A stretch of DNA of 5,251 nucleotides from Sideroxydans sp. (GTDB lineage Bacteria; Pseudomonadota; Gammaproteobacteria; Burkholderiales; Gallionellaceae): NCBI GenBank assembly GCA_020057805.1, contig JAGVFD010000115.1, positions 1 through 5,251 of the forward strand, written 5' to 3'. A program made the translations under genes and the position numbers. The notes under the pieces were generated by a model. It was not told where the DNA came from. It saw nothing but the letters and a program-made list of their open reading frames with translations, and searched no databases. Below, piece after piece: positions 4,532-5,251 of the stretch. The stretch's first letter is position 1; each line of letters begins with the position of its first letter.

Positions 4532-4569
4532 TTTGACGAACCGTTTCACTCATTACAAAAGGTGACCGC

Positions 4570-5151
4570 ATGATGAAATCATTCAATCACAATTTATTTT
4601 CGGCAGGGCTGTTGGCAATCAGTTTGATGGGCTGCGGGGGTGCGTCGGGGACGACGCCTGTACCTGCTGCGTCAGCCAGTGCAACCAATGCGGATATTGC
4701 GGTCGAGGTGGTGGCGGCGCATAACGCTTGGCGCACGTTGGTGGGCGTGCCCAACCTGGCGTGGTCGAATACCTTGGCGGTGACGGCGCAGGCGTATGCC
4801 GACCAGCTAAAGGCTACGAATAACTGTGTGATGGTGCATAGCGGGGCGGCGGGGTTGGGAGAGAATTTGTATTGGGCGAGTGGCTTGATGTATGCAAATG
4901 GCACCACTGCGCCTAATCCGAAAACGCCAACGCAGGTGGTGGATGCGTGGGGTTCGGAAAAGTTAGATTACACGTATGCGTCTAACACCTGTGCTGCTGG
5001 GAAAGTGTGTGGGCATTACACACAAATGGTTTGGGCTAACACCACACAAGTAGGGTGCGGTCATGCGAGTTGTAGTGCGACGGACAATTCTTCGGTTTGG
5101 GTGTGCAACTACGCACCGCCAGGAAATTATGTGGGGCAGAAGCCTTACTAG
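4570..5151 (+). CDS. CAP (SCP/PR-1) domain lipoprotein
   Basis: A 193-residue exported lipoprotein. The signal peptide ends in lipobox LMGC with Cys22 as lipidation site; a Ser/Ala/Thr/Pro linker (23-42) leads to the CAP domain at about 43-193. The CAP cavity tetrad is present as H51 (AAHNAWR), H90 (MVHSG), E98 (LGENLYW) and H149 (CGHYTQMVW). The CAP1 signature is GHYTQMVWA and the CAP2 signature CNYAPPGNYVGQKPY. Six cysteines after the lipobox (C86, C141, C147, C163, C168, C179) match the spacing of plant PR-1, whose three disulfides are well established, so the domain should fold in the oxidising periplasm or on the surface. Bacterial CAP proteins are mostly uncharacterised; lipid or sterol binding and hydrolase roles are proposed for the superfamily. 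AAAGGTGA at 4558-4565 lies 4 nt before ATG 4570; ATG 4573 is an equally possible start. It is divergent from the antidote gene. Confidence 0.92.
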   Translation: MMKSFNHNLFSAGLLAISLMGCGGASGTTPVPAASASATNADIAVEVVAAHNAWRTLVGVPNLAWSNTLAVTAQAYADQLKATNNCVMVHSGAAGLGENLYWASGLMYANGTTAPNPKTPTQVVDAWGSEKLDYTYASNTCAAGKVCGHYTQMVWANTTQVGCGHASCSATDNSSVWVCNYAPPGNYVGQKPY

Positions 5152-5156
5152 ATGAG

Positions 5157-5251
5157 CTAAGGGACATTTCGTGGAGGTTTTTGGGTGTTTTTTCTAGCCA
5201 AATACTCTGCGACCAGCGCCCGCTTCCGCTCTTGAGTAAGCCCTCGATGAC
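5157..5251 (-). CDS. C-terminal end of an unidentified gene running in from the right edge
   Basis: On the minus strand a frame is open from the window edge (first full codon at 5249-5247) to a TAG at 5159-5157. It gives 30 residues of the form HRGLTQERKRALVAEYLARK followed by a basic, Pro-containing tail ending in NVP. The helix-like, Lys/Arg/Glu-rich composition looks like a genuine protein end rather than noise. The other two frames on this strand are poorer: one stops early, the other is Ser-rich. It converges on the CAP gene, with 5 bp between the two stop codons. The fragment is too short to name. No clear terminator hairpin serves either gene, although 5176-5192 is T-rich. Confidence 0.4.
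   Translation of the reverse strand, partial: HRGLTQERKRALVAEYLARKNTQKPPRNVP

Noticed and set aside
4587..4907. Minus-strand frame opposite the CAP gene
   Set aside because: It is a shadow of a gene with complete CAP signatures; it has no ribosome site and no family likeness.

Overview
The window looks like an accessory or genomic-island stretch of a Gram-negative proteobacterial chromosome. Two lipoprotein signal peptides, a Sec-exported outer-membrane beta-barrel ending in Phe, a regulator of a type I associate with Betaproteobacteria and a GC-rich dispersed-type intergenic repeat support this. Betaproteobacteria is my best guess, from recall rather than from a search. There are no housekeeping genes, no tRNA or rRNA, and no CRISPR array.

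Left part (1-1050). The window opens inside a gene whose C-terminus looks like the end of an integrase-type (DDE) transposase (2-400). A 73-residue zinc-ribbon/membrane protein follows (448-669). A minus-strand protein of unknown function (568-1050) overlaps its 3' end tail to tail by 102 bp.

Middle (1051-2065). A 327-bp intergenic stretch holds a nested GC-rich inverted-repeat module (1115-1250) and a near-perfect 32-bp palindrome (1273-1304). Next comes a minus-strand XRE-like regulator (1378-1812). The space between this regulator and the next plus-strand gene carries repeated and palindromic operator-like motifs. It also has a plus-strand promoter with a perfect TTGACA -35 box, and a leader with two inverted repeats.

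Right part (2066-5251) is an envelope and surface block. It begins with a 450-residue lipoprotein of two bacterial Ig-like domains and two near-identical PPC-like beta domains. An 18-20 kDa outer-membrane beta-barrel follows 60 bp later. On the opposite strand lie an addiction-module antidote protein with no toxin beside it and a 23-codon ORF in its tail. Divergent from these is a lipoprotein-anchored CAP/PR-1 domain protein whose cysteine layout and signatures look like plant PR-1. The window ends in the 3' end of an unidentified minus-strand gene.

Functional reading (inference). The Ig/PPC lipoprotein and the barrel may be co-transcribed as a surface module. The regulator at 1378-1812 is divergently placed and could control that module through the shared intergenic region. 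The antidote protein probably represses its own promoter, and because the control region is shared it may also affect the CAP lipoprotein. No complete new defence or mobile system can be demonstrated here. The most interesting points are the regulator/surface-lipoprotein pairing, the recently homogenised PPC repeats with CxxC pairs, and the toxin-less antidote facing the CAP lipoprotein.
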